Translations under genes and position numbers: made by a program
In this document: piece by piece, positions 44,467-52,714 of the stretch
Layout of the letters: every line of letters starts with the position of its first letter
Numbering within the stretch: position 1 is the first letter of the stretch
Notes under the pieces: model-generated
Seen by the model: the letters and a program-made list of their open reading frames with translations, nothing else
Databases searched by the model: none
What the model was told of the DNA's origin: nothing
Source of the DNA: Chryseobacterium populi
Lineage (GTDB): Bacteria; Bacteroidota; Bacteroidia; Flavobacteriales; Weeksellaceae
Direction: 5' to 3'
Assembly: GCF_000282115.1 (NCBI RefSeq)
Contig: NZ_AKJY01000012.1
Span: 1-64,000, forward strand
Length of the DNA: 64,000 nucleotides

Positions 44467-44896
44467 AGTTTGAAAATCTCATCATATAAGAATACTCATC
44501 CTCATCAATGATTTTAAATCCCAGGCCAGCATACAGGCTCTGGGCTTTGTTGGTCTTTAAAACACTTAAAGTTATTGGCTTCTGAACCGATAAACCTTCT
44601 TCAATAATGTCTTTTAAAATAGTTTTTCCTATTCCTTTGCCTTGTTGCCTGGGATCAATCTGAATTTGTATGATTTCTATTTTGTCTGCACTCCGGTCTG
44701 TTTTTAACAGTCCGATTGGCTCATCATTCAGAAGGATAATTTGAGCATTGTCAAACCGGTATTTTATTCGTTGAAGATGGAATTCTTTATCTGTGGGAAG
44801 ATTTGAGCTTGAAAGATGTTCATTCATTGTTTTTATTCTTAGATCGAGTAAAAAATCAATATCATTTTCTGAAGCTTTCTTAAATTGTATGTTCAT
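44465..44896 (-). CDS. GNAT family N-acetyltransferase
   Basis: 143-aa acyltransferase. IIQIQIDPRQQGKGIGKTIL holds the acetyl-CoA pyrophosphate loop (Q-x-x-G-x-G), and LYAGLGFKIIDEDEYSYMM is the terminal strand-helix. Substrate unknown. It shares a terminator region with the TerD pair on the other strand. Confidence 0.82.
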   Translation of the reverse strand: MNIQFKKASENDIDFLLDLRIKTMNEHLSSSNLPTDKEFHLQRIKYRFDNAQIILLNDEPIGLLKTDRSADKIEIIQIQIDPRQQGKGIGKTILKDIIEEGLSVQKPITLSVLKTNKAQSLYAGLGFKIIDEDEYSYMMRFSN

Positions 44897-44962
44897 TATG
44901 CCATTTATTTTTTGTTTAAATTCCTTCCAAAATAAGAAAATAAAATTTTAATTACATAAGAA

Positions 44963-45070
44963 CTATCCTTCCTTTTCTCTGTGTTTGTTATGTCCGGCAT
45001 TTTCGGTGCAATAAGTCCATACATCAGCTCTATGTTGAGGAAGAAAACACATCACCTGTAAGTTGATCAC
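44963..45070 (-). CDS. Possible 35-aa small protein
   Basis: GTG at 45070 overlaps the TGA of the oxidoreductase (GTGA), which would allow coupled translation. The peptide ends CFLPQHRADVWTYCTENAGH and then a basic tail to TAG at 44963. Cys, Trp and His in such density are unlike random AT-rich translation, but there is no homology evidence. Confidence 0.3.
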   Translation of the reverse strand: MINLQVMCFLPQHRADVWTYCTENAGHNKHREKEG

Positions 45071-45678
45071 TGGAAAGTATGATGGCTGTCACTGGTATAT
45101 CTGTTTTTTACATAAGCATCTTTAATTTGTTCAGTCCAGGATTCAATGTTTTCCGGAGTTGGCCTGTCAGCTTTATCAAAAAAGAAATGATGGTTGATTT
45201 CAAAACCGGAATAAACGAAAATTCCTGTATCAGAAGTCAGTGAGAGGGCCTTATCCATTCCGATGCGTTCATATTCCTGGTTGGATTTTCCGTGAGTATT
45301 GATGATCACTGCCTGTTTTCCGGTTAATAAACCTTTTTGAATTCCCTGATCATACCGGTAAGCAAAACCATAGCTGAAAACCCGGTCAATATAGCCTTTC
45401 ATGATAGCGGGCATTCCCGTCCACCAGATCGGGTAGATAAAAGTGACATGCTCTGCCCAACTGATATAATCCTGCTCACATTTTACATCTTCTGAAACTT
45501 TCCCCATTCGCTGTCCGTGCATATCTTCAGGAGATAGAACGGGATTGAATTTGATCTGATATAAATCCCTTACCATAGTTTCATGATTTTCCGATTGCAG
45601 GCCTTCAAGTACCGTATTTAATAAATAATGGTTTAAACTGTTTTCGTTTGGATGTGCATAAATAATTAAATGTCTCAT
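45067..45678 (-). CDS. NAD(P)H-dependent flavin oxidoreductase (NQO1/KefF-like)
   Basis: 203-aa flavodoxin-fold enzyme. Its core segments are LIIYAHPNENSLNHYLL, FIYPIWWTGMPAIMKGYIDR (FMN and quinone site), YRYDQGIQKGLLTGKQAVII and THGKSNQEYER. It probably reduces quinones or nitro compounds with two electrons. It follows the AraC gene on the same strand with its own promoter, so it may be a target of that regulator. Confidence 0.85.
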   Translation of the reverse strand: MRHLIIYAHPNENSLNHYLLNTVLEGLQSENHETMVRDLYQIKFNPVLSPEDMHGQRMGKVSEDVKCEQDYISWAEHVTFIYPIWWTGMPAIMKGYIDRVFSYGFAYRYDQGIQKGLLTGKQAVIINTHGKSNQEYERIGMDKALSLTSDTGIFVYSGFEINHHFFFDKADRPTPENIESWTEQIKDAYVKNRYTSDSHHTFQ

Positions 45679-45707
45679 TGTTTCTACTTTTTTGTAATTG
45701 TACAGGA

Positions 45708-45715
45708 CAAAAATA
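45708..45715 (-). promoter_or_regulatory. -7 box for the oxidoreductase
   Basis: Minus strand TATTTTTG, 29 bases before the ATG at 45678. Confidence 0.5.
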
Positions 45716-45756
45716 GAAGAGCTGGGGTTTCAGAAATTGTAAGAAAACGAAATGGT

Positions 45757-46581
45757 TTATCCTGATTTAGGATTGCAGATATCCTGTTGAAATCTGAGAT
45801 ACCGGGAAGGAGAAAGGTGCAGGAAATGTTTAAAATCATGAATCAGCTGGCTCTGATCATAATAATTGCAGGCACTGATTATTTCGAACCATTCGACCTT
45901 CTGGCGTTGTGCTATATTTTTTTCAATCAGCTGTATTGCCTTTAGAAAACGGTGGTACCGGTTGATTTCCTTTGAAGAATAGCCAAACTGTTCCTTCTGT
46001 TTAAGCTGAATATTCCTTTCACTTTGCCGGGTTTGTTCTGCAATGATTTTCACCGGATTTAAATTTTCCTCTTTAAAACGGCTTAAAAGCTTAGCGGCCG
46101 CCTCCTGATCCTGCAGATATAGTTGACAAAATTCAAGAATATGACTTACTTTTTCCGTTGCGGGATAGATGGCGGAAAGTTCATGCCACAAATCTGTAAA
46201 ACAGTTTTCATTTAAAAGATGATCAGGATGTACTACAGAATGTTTTTCTATAACGGCTTTTCCAAAGAACCGGTAAAAGGCATCATCTTTAAAATTGGCG
46301 GCTAAAATTGAGGTTTTTGAAGGTAATGTATAATTAAAAGCCTGTCTGACCGGACCAAAAGCAATACATTTGTCAACTTCTACTACAGTATTTTCTTTGG
46401 TCACCATAGTGGCATTTTCTCCGAAACAAAATAACAGAATGGTCTGATAAGTAGGGAGTAGTGTTTTGGTGACCGGCTGTTCCGTATTGTTTTCTGCAAA
46501 ATAGAAATGAGAAAATACACTTTCAAATTCGGCAGGAACTGAAATTCTGGAATGGGTATATTCTTTTTCTATTTCCGGCAT
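45757..46581 (-). CDS. AraC family transcriptional regulator
   Basis: 274-aa regulator. The N-terminal half resembles a DUF6597-type sensor region (PVTKTLLPTYQTILLFCFGE); the C-terminal AraC HTH includes SERNIQLKQKEQFGYSSKEI, NRYHRFLKAIQ and YYDQSQLIHDFKHFLHLSPS, ending RYLRFQQ. It lies 10 bases downstream of a hypothetical gene and upstream of a quinone oxidoreductase, suggesting control of a redox-stress cluster. Effector unknown. Confidence 0.82.
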   Translation of the reverse strand: MPEIEKEYTHSRISVPAEFESVFSHFYFAENNTEQPVTKTLLPTYQTILLFCFGENATMVTKENTVVEVDKCIAFGPVRQAFNYTLPSKTSILAANFKDDAFYRFFGKAVIEKHSVVHPDHLLNENCFTDLWHELSAIYPATEKVSHILEFCQLYLQDQEAAAKLLSRFKEENLNPVKIIAEQTRQSERNIQLKQKEQFGYSSKEINRYHRFLKAIQLIEKNIAQRQKVEWFEIISACNYYDQSQLIHDFKHFLHLSPSRYLRFQQDICNPKSG

Positions 46582-46591
46582 AATTTATCAT

Positions 46592-47221
46592 CTAAGCATC
46601 ATGAAGCTTAATAATCGAACCTTTATAAAACTTGGTAGAATCATACAGATCCGAAAAATAATTATAAATATTTTTCTGAGATGCATTTTCCAGGATCAAC
46701 CCTTCGTTATTGGCTTTGAATTGTTCTTCTGCAAAGGAAAATAACATTTTGTGTTCTGTTTTCAGAAAATCGGCTACAATATTCTGGTCATCTTTTTGCA
46801 ACATAGCTGAATAAAATATTCCGTAAATCAAAAATCGGTTGAATTCTTCAGCATCAACTTTATAATTTAAATGCCGCTGAGAATATTTTTCATAATCCGA
46901 AAGAATCTGTTGAAAGCTTTGAACATCAGACGTAGCCGGTATTTCATAAAACAAATCGATCCCATTAATGAAAAGCTGGGTTTTCACCTCTTCGCTATCC
47001 GAATGATAGTTATTGCTAAACCATGAGAAAATATTCAGTAGCTCTTCCTTGGTAAGGTTTTCTACGGAGTCTTTTACTTTTTGTTTGATGATTTCAAGGC
47101 TGGCTTTTTTATCGTCTTCTAAAAAATCGAGTACACTTTGTTCTTCACGGCAGAGTTTATTGTACAGATTGATCTTAGCAACGCTTGGGTTTGGTTTTAT
47201 AAAATAAAGTTCTTCTGCCAT
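46592..47221 (-). CDS. Hypothetical protein cotranscribed with AraC
   Basis: 209-aa soluble, mainly alpha-helical, acidic protein with no signal peptide or recognised motif. It is separated by 10 bases from the AraC regulator gene that follows, so the two are one unit. The region upstream is shared with a divergent TetR gene. Function unknown. Confidence 0.6.
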   Translation of the reverse strand: MAEELYFIKPNPSVAKINLYNKLCREEQSVLDFLEDDKKASLEIIKQKVKDSVENLTKEELLNIFSWFSNNYHSDSEEVKTQLFINGIDLFYEIPATSDVQSFQQILSDYEKYSQRHLNYKVDAEEFNRFLIYGIFYSAMLQKDDQNIVADFLKTEHKMLFSFAEEQFKANNEGLILENASQKNIYNYFSDLYDSTKFYKGSIIKLHDA

Positions 47222-47361
47222 ATGGGTGTAATCATATTTAATTATGTGGTGGTTTTGTACAATATTTTCTATACTAAGGTAAAGAAAATTTATCCTGTTC
47301 AGGAGAAAATATTAAATTCTTTTTATGCTTCCCTTAGTATATTTATGATTATGAATCTGGA

Positions 47362-47369
47362 TAAATTTG
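47362..47369 (+). promoter_or_regulatory. -7 box for tetR
   Basis: TAAATTTG, immediately upstream of the operator-like palindrome and 55 bases before the ATG. Confidence 0.55.
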
Positions 47370-47379
47370 CAAATAATAG

Positions 47380-47393
47380 ATAGACTTATCTAT
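47380..47393. promoter_or_regulatory. TetR operator, site 1
   Basis: ATAGACTTATCTAT, an inverted repeat ATAGA-N4-TCTAT that also occurs before the MFS gene. It lies just after the -7 box of tetR, a position for autorepression. Confidence 0.65.
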
Positions 47394-47424
47394 TTTTAGC
47401 GTAGATTTGTAAAAAGAAAATAAG

Positions 47425-47988
47425 ATGAAAAAAGAAAAAGTAAAAGACCGCATTATCAGGGTTGCGTCTGACCTTTTTTATAAGCAGGGCTTTAATTCTA
47501 CGGGAATCAACCAGATCATTGCTGAGGCAGACATTGCTATCGGATCGTTATATAACCACTTTTCATCAAAAAATGAACTGCTAAAGGCTTATCTCCTTAA
47601 AGAAGAGCAGGAATGGTTTTCCGGTTTTGAAGAATATTCTGCTAAACTTTCAACGCCTGAAAATAAGATCCTTTCATTGGTGGATTACCGCAAAAAGCTG
47701 CAGGGTTCATCCAAATTTGCAGGCTGTCATTTTATTAAAATCATTTCAGAGATTGGTGACGGCAACCCTGTAATTTCTGATTTTGTAAGGAAGCATAAAG
47801 AAAAGCAGAAAGCACTTGTTAAAGATCTGCTTGTTCAGTACAATGAAAAAAGAAAATCAATTGACGAAGAAGAAACAGTGGAAAATATTTTTTTACTGTT
47901 AGAAGGGGCTGTTGTAATGTCAACGATTAATAAGAGTACGGATTCATTTGATCACATTAAAAAAATAATCCAGGGCTTATTGTCTTAA
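47425..47988 (+). CDS. TetR/AcrR family repressor
   Basis: 187-aa repressor. The N-terminal HTH is KDRIIRVASDLFYKQGFNST with IAIGSLYNHFSSKNELLKAY as recognition helix. The rest is a ligand-binding helical domain (TetR_C-like). It precedes an MFS exporter by 38 bases, and matching inverted repeats lie upstream of both genes, so it most likely represses itself and the pump until a drug or metabolite binds. Confidence 0.88.
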   Translation: MKKEKVKDRIIRVASDLFYKQGFNSTGINQIIAEADIAIGSLYNHFSSKNELLKAYLLKEEQEWFSGFEEYSAKLSTPENKILSLVDYRKKLQGSSKFAGCHFIKIISEIGDGNPVISDFVRKHKEKQKALVKDLLVQYNEKRKSIDEEETVENIFLLLEGAVVMSTINKSTDSFDHIKKIIQGLLS

Positions 47989-48006
47989 TTTTTTACCTAT
48001 TTAAAA

Positions 48007-48020
48007 ATAGATATATCTAT
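48007..48020. promoter_or_regulatory. TetR operator, site 2
   Basis: ATAGATATATCTAT, fitting the same ATAGA-N4-TCTAT pattern, 6 bases before the MFS start codon. Confidence 0.65.
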
Positions 48021-48026
48021 ATAAAA

Positions 48027-49424
48027 ATGAAATCTGATTCACTGAAATTAATTGTTATACTTTTCGGGCAGTTGTTGACGATCATGGATATTTTTATCAT
48101 CAATGTCTCCATTCCGTCTATTCAGCACGATATTGAAGCATCTAACGGTGAAATGCAGCTGATAATCTCTTCTTATCTTATCGGATTTGCTTCTTTCCTG
48201 ATTACGGGTGGAAGGCTGGGTGATTTGTATGGAAGGAAAAAAATATTCATCATCGGGTTGCTGATGTTTATGCTGAGCTCTATAGGTTGCGGATTAGCTG
48301 CCGGTTCTGTATTGCTTATTATTTCAAGGTTTGTGCAGGGATGCAGTGCGGCTTTGATGTCTCCACAAGTATTATCAATGATCCAGATTGTATTTTCAAA
48401 ACATGAGCAACGGACAAAAGCAATGGGATGGTACGGAATCACTATAGGAGCCGGGACAATTCTCGGGCAGTTTTTAGGAGGATATTTTTCATCCCTGACC
48501 TTTATGAAAGAGCCATGGAGACTTATTTTTTATATTAATATACCTGTTTGTTTACTGGCTGTATTTTCAGGAATCCGGATATTGAATGAATCTAAAACGA
48601 TGTCAACAGGAAAGTTTGACAGGATCGGAGTTGTTTTGTTGGCTGCAGGGCTTTTTAGCTTTACATATGCTCTAACAATGGGGGAGCATAAAGAGTTTGG
48701 AATGATCAATATCATTCTGATCATTATTTCCGTTAGTATCTTAATTTATTTTATCAGGAACCAGAAGAGTAGAATGAACAAAGGAAAACCTTATCTGATG
48801 GACTTAAAATTATTTTCATTCAAAAACTTTAACCTGGGAATTCTGGCAGTTTCCTTTTTCTTTATCATGCTTGATTCTTATTTTTATATTCTCGCCCTGT
48901 TTTTTCAGGAGGGATTGAAAATTAATCCGCTGGCCTCCGGGGAGATTATTGTTTTTCAGGGGATGGGTTTTATTTTGGCTTCCGTGGTTTCTCCTCAGCT
49001 TATTTTACTTTATGGCAAGAAATTTCTTATTTCGGGATTAGGTGTTATTATCTTTATTCTGATTCTTCAGGGCTGTTTATTTACAGCCAAGGCTCCTTTT
49101 TTACTGTTATATCTGATCCTGTTTATTCATGGGTTAGGGGTTGGTTCTGTTATTCCTTCACTGGCTAATATTGCATTGTCAGAAATTCCCGGAAAGCTGG
49201 CCGGAAATGCTTCCGGAGTTTATATCACATTCCAGCAGATCGCTGCTATAGCTGGAATTATTCTTATCGGAAGTATTTTTTATTATTTTCTGGGTACTGA
49301 ACCTTTATTTGATGATTACAGAAAAGCTTTTGAGATCACGTTATTCACTAATATTATATGTGTGATTATTGTGATCATTTCAATTGTAAAAACGCCGGCT
49401 GACCTGCTGCTTAAAAGAAAATGA
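48027..49424 (+). CDS. MFS drug efflux transporter, DHA2 (EmrB/QacA) family
   Basis: 465-aa inner-membrane proton antiporter with 13-14 helices. Motif A-like GGRLGDLYGRKKIF, the DHA2 motif ISRFVQGCSAALMSPQVLSM, and WYGITIGAGTILGQFLGG (motif C, antiporters) are present. EmrB/QacA pumps export hydrophobic drugs. It is paired with the TetR repressor and its operators. No EmrA-type adaptor or outer-membrane channel gene is next to it. Confidence 0.88.
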   Translation: MKSDSLKLIVILFGQLLTIMDIFIINVSIPSIQHDIEASNGEMQLIISSYLIGFASFLITGGRLGDLYGRKKIFIIGLLMFMLSSIGCGLAAGSVLLIISRFVQGCSAALMSPQVLSMIQIVFSKHEQRTKAMGWYGITIGAGTILGQFLGGYFSSLTFMKEPWRLIFYINIPVCLLAVFSGIRILNESKTMSTGKFDRIGVVLLAAGLFSFTYALTMGEHKEFGMINIILIIISVSILIYFIRNQKSRMNKGKPYLMDLKLFSFKNFNLGILAVSFFFIMLDSYFYILALFFQEGLKINPLASGEIIVFQGMGFILASVVSPQLILLYGKKFLISGLGVIIFILILQGCLFTAKAPFLLLYLILFIHGLGVGSVIPSLANIALSEIPGKLAGNASGVYITFQQIAAIAGIILIGSIFYYFLGTEPLFDDYRKAFEITLFTNIICVIIVIISIVKTPADLLLKRK

Positions 49425-49441
49425 CAGCTTTACGGCTGTCA
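49424..49441 (-). terminator. Terminator of the thioredoxin-like gene
   Basis: GACAGC / GCTGTC stem with a TTTACG loop (TGACAGC / GGCTGTCA overall), overlapping the MFS stop; on the minus strand it is followed by a T-rich tract inside the MFS gene. Confidence 0.5.
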
Positions 49442-49447
49442 CTCTTG

Positions 49448-50554
49448 TTATTTGAGATATTGTTCTATTGCTGCTTCAATCTGATCGAGATCACCCATTT
49501 TCCTGGATATGATTTTACCGTTACTGTCAACAAGGATTTGTAGCGGAACTACTGAAGCGTTGAGCTTTTTGGGAAATTCTTTATTCAGATCAAAATAGTT
49601 TTTCCAGCTGATGTTATTCTGATGCAAAATTTTATCTGCACGTTCCATCCGTTCCCTAGTCTGATCATCGGCAATGCTGATGAAATTGACCCCTTTATCT
49701 TTATATTTTTCGCGTAGCTTCACCAGATTGGGTAAATCTTTAATGCAGGGGTGGCAGGTGCTTGACCAGTAATCAATCAATGTCAGTTTATAATTCGAAA
49801 AATCAGTTTTGGTAATACTGTCTGTGGAATTAAGCTGCATGTCAGGGAAGCTTCCTCCGGAAGCCGTAAGATTTTCAAGAACCAACATTTTGTCGAGCTC
49901 CTTATAGCTGTATGTGTTTTTTAGTTTATCCGAAAATAAAGCTAAGCTTTTCAGATAGATTTTATTGAAACCATGCTGGGAAAAATCACTGACGATCTCC
50001 CAGAAAGCGGCATAGGAATTCGGATTTTTCCTGATATGGATTTGTAATAATTTTTGCTTGTTTTCAATATCTTCAGGATTGTTTTCCTGAAAAGGTTTTA
50101 ATTTTTCATCTGCTGTTTTCAGATTTTCTTTCAGCTTTTTATATTCTGCATTGGTAATAGAGGCAGACTCTAAACTGTAATCAAGGTCTTTATTTTTAAT
50201 CTGGATCTTTTGGCTGCCTTTTTCCACGAAAAATATTTTTGAAGAATAGCCGCCGTTTATTGCTGCATCATAATAAGAAATTACGAAAGGCTGAGGATAA
50301 TCTATAGTTCCTGAAATACTGTTTTCAGGTTTGATCCTGATTGTTGTGGTGCTCATTTTTTTTCTGAAGGCCACATTTTTATTCTCGTCTATAGTCAGAT
50401 GATAAAGGCTGAAAATATTGACCATGCTCATAGGCGGAGCCATATACAGAGAATCCTTTTCGAATTGAGGGGCATTGATTTCTATTTTAAAATGGGTCTG
50501 GGCAAAAGCTATTGTAGATAATGAAATAAGGAATACCTGTGAAATTTTTTTCAT
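49448..50554 (-). CDS. Exported TlpA-like thioredoxin (AhpC/TSA type)
   Basis: 368-aa protein with a signal peptide (MKKISQVFLISLSTIAFAQ). The N-terminal 200 residues look like a DUF4369-type beta domain with a helical spacer (residues about 140-220). The thioredoxin domain has the active site STCHPCIKDLP (C-H-P-C), LREKYKDKGVNFISIAD, and the cis-Pro loop ASVVPLQILVDSNGK. It is probably a periplasmic disulfide reductase supporting cytochrome or envelope protein maturation. Confidence 0.83.
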   Translation of the reverse strand: MKKISQVFLISLSTIAFAQTHFKIEINAPQFEKDSLYMAPPMSMVNIFSLYHLTIDENKNVAFRKKMSTTTIRIKPENSISGTIDYPQPFVISYYDAAINGGYSSKIFFVEKGSQKIQIKNKDLDYSLESASITNAEYKKLKENLKTADEKLKPFQENNPEDIENKQKLLQIHIRKNPNSYAAFWEIVSDFSQHGFNKIYLKSLALFSDKLKNTYSYKELDKMLVLENLTASGGSFPDMQLNSTDSITKTDFSNYKLTLIDYWSSTCHPCIKDLPNLVKLREKYKDKGVNFISIADDQTRERMERADKILHQNNISWKNYFDLNKEFPKKLNASVVPLQILVDSNGKIISRKMGDLDQIEAAIEQYLK

Positions 50555-50670
50555 GGATGATGTAAAGATTTGTAACGTAAAGATATGCTTTTACCCAATA
50601 GGTGAGAGGATTTAGGCAATAAAAAAGGCCATAAAAATGACCTCTGTATAATATTATTACGATAGGAATT

Positions 50671-51471
50671 TTAAAAATCCATCACGGTATCCAGTCCCCG
50701 CTTCAGTCCTGTGAATGTCCCGATTTTTTCAATGGCCAGCAAAGCTCCTTTTACATAAGGCTCGGCGCTGGTTCCGGAATCGTGTCTTATGATTAATTTT
50801 TCATCTTTCAAACCGAAAATCGTTTCAACGGCAATCACATACCCCGGCAGCCTTACCGAATGTACATGTACCCCTTCCATCTCTGCACCACGGGTTTCTT
50901 TTTCACCGATCAGCTGATCAGTGGGAACATAAACGGTTGGCTTCTGAATCTGGGCAAGGCGGTGTGCCAGCTCTCTTACCGTACCGCTTGGAGTATCAAT
51001 TTTATGCTCATGGGCATAATCGATGATTTCGTAATTGGGAATATATTTTGCTGCTATTTCTGCAAATTTCTGTAAAAGCACAACAGTGATTGCAAAATTT
51101 CCTACTGCCAGAACAGAAGTTTTATTTTCATTTGCTGCCTTTTCTATTTCTGAATAATCTTCCGTAGTTAATCCCGAAGTTCCTACAATTACTCTTTTGC
51201 CTCTTTTTAAAGCAGCCAGGATATTGGTTTTGGCGATATCCGGTTTGGTGTAATCAAATAAGACATCAAAATCTACTGAATCAAGGGCTTTTTCTATTGT
51301 ATCAAATACCGGAATTTCTTCATTTCCCAGATTAAGTATTTCTGCTAAATTTTGTCCATTGTGGGAACGTGATAAGCCGCCTGCCAGTTTCATTCCCTCC
51401 TGTTTAAAAACGCCTTTGCTCAGTTCGGATCCGGCCCAGCCTGTGGCTCCTGCAATGAATACTTTGATCAT
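50671..51471 (-). CDS. dapB: 4-hydroxy-tetrahydrodipicolinate reductase-like (DapB)
   Basis: 266-aa NAD(P)H reductase for the DAP/lysine pathway by family. The nucleotide loop is GATGWAGSEL (residues 8-17), FDYTKPDIAKTNILAAL follows, and the catalytic segment is YAHEHKIDTPSGT, where DapB normally reads E-x-HH-x-x-K-x-D-x-PSGT. ETRGAEMEGVHVHSVRLPGY and IRHDSGTSAEPYVKGALLAI complete it. It is longer than the roughly 235-aa form I expect in Flavobacteriia and looks like a different DapB branch, with no other lysine genes nearby. Confidence 0.72.
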   Translation of the reverse strand: MIKVFIAGATGWAGSELSKGVFKQEGMKLAGGLSRSHNGQNLAEILNLGNEEIPVFDTIEKALDSVDFDVLFDYTKPDIAKTNILAALKRGKRVIVGTSGLTTEDYSEIEKAANENKTSVLAVGNFAITVVLLQKFAEIAAKYIPNYEIIDYAHEHKIDTPSGTVRELAHRLAQIQKPTVYVPTDQLIGEKETRGAEMEGVHVHSVRLPGYVIAVETIFGLKDEKLIIRHDSGTSAEPYVKGALLAIEKIGTFTGLKRGLDTVMDF

Positions 51472-51502
51472 GATATTTTTTGTTTAAGTTAAAGATAATT
51501 TT

Positions 51503-52645
51503 TTATTCCACTTCAAAAACAGCCTGGATTTCTACTGAAGAATTCACAGGAATCGAAGATGCCCCAAAGGTTGCCCTTGCATGTTTTCCTCTTTCCCCGA
51601 ATACTTCGACAGCAAGATCTGAAGCCACGTTCATTAAACTGGCGTGTTGGGTATAAGTATCCGGGGTATTGAAAATTCCTGTTAATTGCACACAACGTTT
51701 TACACGGCTCAGATCTCCACCTGTAGCCTCATTTAAAACTGATAATACATTCAGCATGGTCACTTTTGTTGCCTCTTTTACCTGTTCTTCACTGAGATCT
51801 GTACCCAGTTTTCCAGGGTTTAAAATTTTACCCTCTTTTAAAGCGATCTGGTTGATGAAAACCAGGTTTCCCGAACGCACAAAAGGCCGATAATTTCCTG
51901 CCGGTTTGGGCACCTGTGGCAGAACGATCTGTTTTTGCTTTAGAACAGAAGCAATATCAGTTACTTTTTCACTAACCGGGATTTCTTTCTTTGAAAATGT
52001 TCCTTTTAAAGCAGAAACCACTTTTGCAAAATTTTCTCCCTGCAATCTTGCTATATAACGTTCGCTTTCACTTGGACGCTCAGAGTTTTTTATGGAAGTA
52101 AGGCTCATTACTCCCAGAACTGTATTTCCCTGAGGGGTATTTTTATCTGTTTTTTCAAAACCACGGATTCCGTTTGAAACCAGTATCATCCCGTGAACGG
52201 CCAGGCTATTCCAGAAAGACTGTATCGCCAATTCTTTTCCTGCGCCACTTCCTGCTGACATAAAAACCGTTGCCGGCATTCCTTCCAATGAATGATTCGT
52301 CCATAAACCGACTGTTTTTGACAAAAATTCGCTCATCCCCGTACTGATATTCCCGAAGTAGACCGGAGATCCGAAAGCGATACCGTCGTAAGAAGGTAAT
52401 TCTTCCACAGTTGCTACAGGAATATTTTTCAGCTTCGGATAGGAAGAGGCTTTTACCTGTTTGATAACTGCCTGCCCGTTTCTTTTGCTTTCAATTCCGG
52501 CTGCTATTTCTTTAGCCAGCTCATAGGTACCGCCGTTGTCAGAATAAAAAAGAACCAGAACTTTTGCTTTGTGTTCCTGTGCCGTCATAGCTTGGGTCAT
52601 GATTAATATTAATAATCCGGTTAGAATTCCGTACCAGTTTTTCAT
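51503..52645 (-). CDS. Exported flavodoxin (WrbA-like)-RidA fusion protein
   Basis: 380-aa two-domain protein behind a signal-like N-terminus (WYGILTGLLILIMTQAMTAQ). Residues about 28-215 are a WrbA-type flavodoxin (VLVLFYSDNGGTYELAKEIA, FGSPVYFGNISTGMSEFLSK, VFMSAGSGAGKEL), which reduces quinones with FMN. Residues about 245-380 are a RidA/YjgF domain (YRPFVRSGNLVFINQIALKE, RVKRCVQLTGIFNT, HARATFGASSIPVNSSVEIQ), with the conserved Arg before the VN-VEI end. RidA domains deaminate reactive imines. Joining them in one exported protein is unusual. Divergent from an AraC gene. Confidence 0.82.
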   Translation of the reverse strand: MKNWYGILTGLLILIMTQAMTAQEHKAKVLVLFYSDNGGTYELAKEIAAGIESKRNGQAVIKQVKASSYPKLKNIPVATVEELPSYDGIAFGSPVYFGNISTGMSEFLSKTVGLWTNHSLEGMPATVFMSAGSGAGKELAIQSFWNSLAVHGMILVSNGIRGFEKTDKNTPQGNTVLGVMSLTSIKNSERPSESERYIARLQGENFAKVVSALKGTFSKKEIPVSEKVTDIASVLKQKQIVLPQVPKPAGNYRPFVRSGNLVFINQIALKEGKILNPGKLGTDLSEEQVKEATKVTMLNVLSVLNEATGGDLSRVKRCVQLTGIFNTPDTYTQHASLMNVASDLAVEVFGERGKHARATFGASSIPVNSSVEIQAVFEVE

Positions 52646-52671
52646 AATTTTTTGAGTCTAAAATTCAGATG

Positions 52672-52679
52672 CAAAATTA
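52672..52679 (-). promoter_or_regulatory. -7 box for the flavodoxin-RidA gene
   Basis: Minus strand TAATTTTG, 26 bases before the ATG at 52645. Confidence 0.55.
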
Positions 52680-52695
52680 ATAATGACGTTTTTAT

Positions 52696-52703
52696 TAAAT
52701 TTG
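52696..52703 (+). promoter_or_regulatory. -7 box for the second AraC gene
   Basis: TAAATTTG, back-to-back with the box above and 11 bases before the ATG at 52715; it rules out the TTG at 52652. Confidence 0.6.
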
Positions 52704-52714
52704 CCAAAAACAAT

